From Daldinia sp. FL1419 (lineage: Eukaryota; Ascomycota; Sordariomycetes; Xylariales; Hypoxylaceae): DNA of 18,046 bases. The stretch lies in assembly GCA_025201765.1 (NCBI GenBank), contig MU623676.1, forward strand, positions 1-18,046, written 5' to 3'. The position numbers and the translations under genes are program-made. Below, in pieces: positions 17,151 to 18,046 of this stretch (position 1 is its first letter; the number at the start of each line of letters is the position of its first letter). Below the pieces are notes generated by a model. It was not told the origin of the DNA, did not search any database, and saw nothing but the letters and a program-made list of their open reading frames with translations.

Positions 17151-18046
17151 GATTTATTATTTTTTTTAAAATAATTTTAATTGGAAACTGTTATTATAAT
17201 AGGGTTTTTTTAATAGAAGAAACTTTAAATTAAAAAAATATTATTATTAAATCTTATTTTTTAAATAAACTTTCGTACGAGGTCTACCTCTTATCCTTAT
17301 TCTTTAGCTCAGAAGTATTGTTTATTATAGTAATTGTTTCCAAAAAACCTAAACCATTTTTGTTTTAAGAACTTTATACTTTTTCTTTATTAAAAATATA
17401 ATTTCTTATCTTCTTTAAAATTATTAATACAAAATTATTATATGTGGTACCATATATGTTAAAAATATAACTAATATTATCTTTTTCTTTAAATTACTTT
17501 AACTTATATATATATATTTCCTTTATTATATTTTTTATTTAATTACTTTTAAATATTTTAAATTTTATATCTTATATATCCTATTATAATTCTAATACTT
17601 CTTTAATACCTTACATATTAAATTATCTTTTTTATAAGTAAGAACTACATATTTATAATATTTAAATTATTTTTTATACTATTTTATAATATATCTAAAA
17701 TAAAAATATTCAAAATATTATATTATTCTTACATATTTTATAAATAATTTATAAAAATAAAATTTAATTTTTTAAAATAACCTATTAATATAAAATTAAT
17801 AGGTTATATTTAATTTATTAATTTTTATAATTAAAATTATAAATTTAACTTTTAAATATTTTTTAAATATAAAATTAATTTTAAAATTTTAACTTTATTT
17901 TCCTTTAAAGAAATTCTTACTAAATCCTATAAATTAATATAAATATCTTTTAAATTAATTATTTTTAAATTTTTAATTATTATTATAAAAATCTTATTTA
18001 TTCTAATTACTTTTAAATTAAATATCTTTTTAATTTAATTTTAGTT
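17151..18046 (-). other. 5' part of the host LINE, possibly ORF1 or leader
   Basis: This lies upstream of the endonuclease on the minus strand and is probably the end of a first ORF or the leader of the same LINE. A GC-keeping patch at 17265-17291 reads RGRPRTKVY on the minus strand, an AT-hook-like run of basic residues, in a frame that stays free of stops for only about 25 codons. No zinc knuckle or other ORF1 mark could be seen. The element has no visible 5' end before the window stops. Confidence 0.4.
17777..17807. repeat. Perfect 13-bp stem, 5-base loop palindrome
   Basis: ATAACCTATTAAT (17777-17789) and ATTAATAGGTTAT (17795-17807) pair perfectly across ATAAA. The stem includes CC/GG pairs. 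No partner element was seen nearby. Confidence 0.6.

Larger units (their letters stand above)
9559..18046 (-). mobile_element. Long Tad1-like LINE on the minus strand, split by three insertions (host LINE)
   Basis: Reading right to left, this element contains an endonuclease domain (about 17150-15481), the reverse transcriptase palm (15086-14607), the thumb region (12550-11938), and a 3' end (10100-9593). It ends in an (ATT)n run at 9559-9592, which is (AAT)n on its own strand. Its own segments are 18046-15481, 15086-14607, 12533-11938 and 10100-9559. The rest is nested insertions. The 3' end matches the other LINE copies around GGTAATAGGTAGG and GGATACCT (plus-strand positions 9625-9705). 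About 4.2 kb of its own sequence is in the window and it continues past the right edge. Catalytic residues are lost, so it is inactive. Confidence 0.8.

Noticed and set aside
1..18046. Whole window as mitochondrial, Plasmodium-like or other naturally AT-rich DNA
   Set aside because: Copies of one LINE differ by directional transitions, and remnants of fungal Tad1 and Fot1 elements are present. This points to RIP, not a uniformly AT-rich genome.
1..18046. Regional centromere
   Set aside because: RIP-degraded AT blocks form centromeres in some fungi, but sequence alone cannot tell a centromere from other heterochromatin.

Overview
This window looks like a block of AT-rich, gene-free heterochromatin from a filamentous ascomycete (Pezizomycotina). 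It appears to be built from transposons destroyed by repeat-induced point mutation (RIP). Copies of the same element differ almost only by C-to-T or G-to-A transitions. Decayed reading frames keep their length and frame while Gln and Trp codons have become stops and catalytic Asp codons have become Asn. The element types (Tad1-like LINEs and a Fot1/pogo DNA transposon) are typical of such fungi. I found no intact protein-coding gene, rRNA, tRNA or CRISPR array. The species cannot be named from this sequence.

Layout. 1-184 is a G/T-rich flank that was hardly mutated. 185-2940 is a 5'-truncated plus-strand LINE (copy 1). 2941-4789 holds decayed pieces of a complex repeat plus AT-rich filler. 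4790-5628 is the 3' end of the same LINE on the minus strand (copy 4). 5629-6190 is AT-rich filler. 6190-8225 is a GC-richer island made of a large inverted (foldback) repeat, with roughly 190-bp modules, 48-bp direct repeats and a 17-bp triplet. 8226-8956 is low-GC sequence ending in a 12-bp minisatellite and a C-rich CCCTAA-like degenerate minisatellite. 8957-9558 is AT-rich. 9559-18046 is one long minus-strand LINE (the host LINE: endonuclease, reverse transcriptase, 3' end) that runs off the right edge.

The host LINE carries three later insertions. A 1.84-kb Fot1/pogo element lies at 10101-11937, flanked by TA. LINE copy 2 lies at 12551-14589, flanked by a perfect 17-bp target duplication. 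LINE copy 3 lies at 15087-15467, flanked by a perfect 13-bp target duplication. Removing copy 2 rejoins the host reverse transcriptase between its palm and thumb. The insertion order can therefore be read from the sequence.

The least explained part is the foldback island at 6450-8150 with its relatives at 3049-3425, 4485-4590 and 8140-8225. It matches no family I recognise, codes for nothing I can see, and kept its GC content inside a heavily mutated neighbourhood. All positions and comparisons were made by eye, so boundaries of decayed elements are accurate to roughly 10-30 bases unless a target duplication or inverted repeat fixes them.
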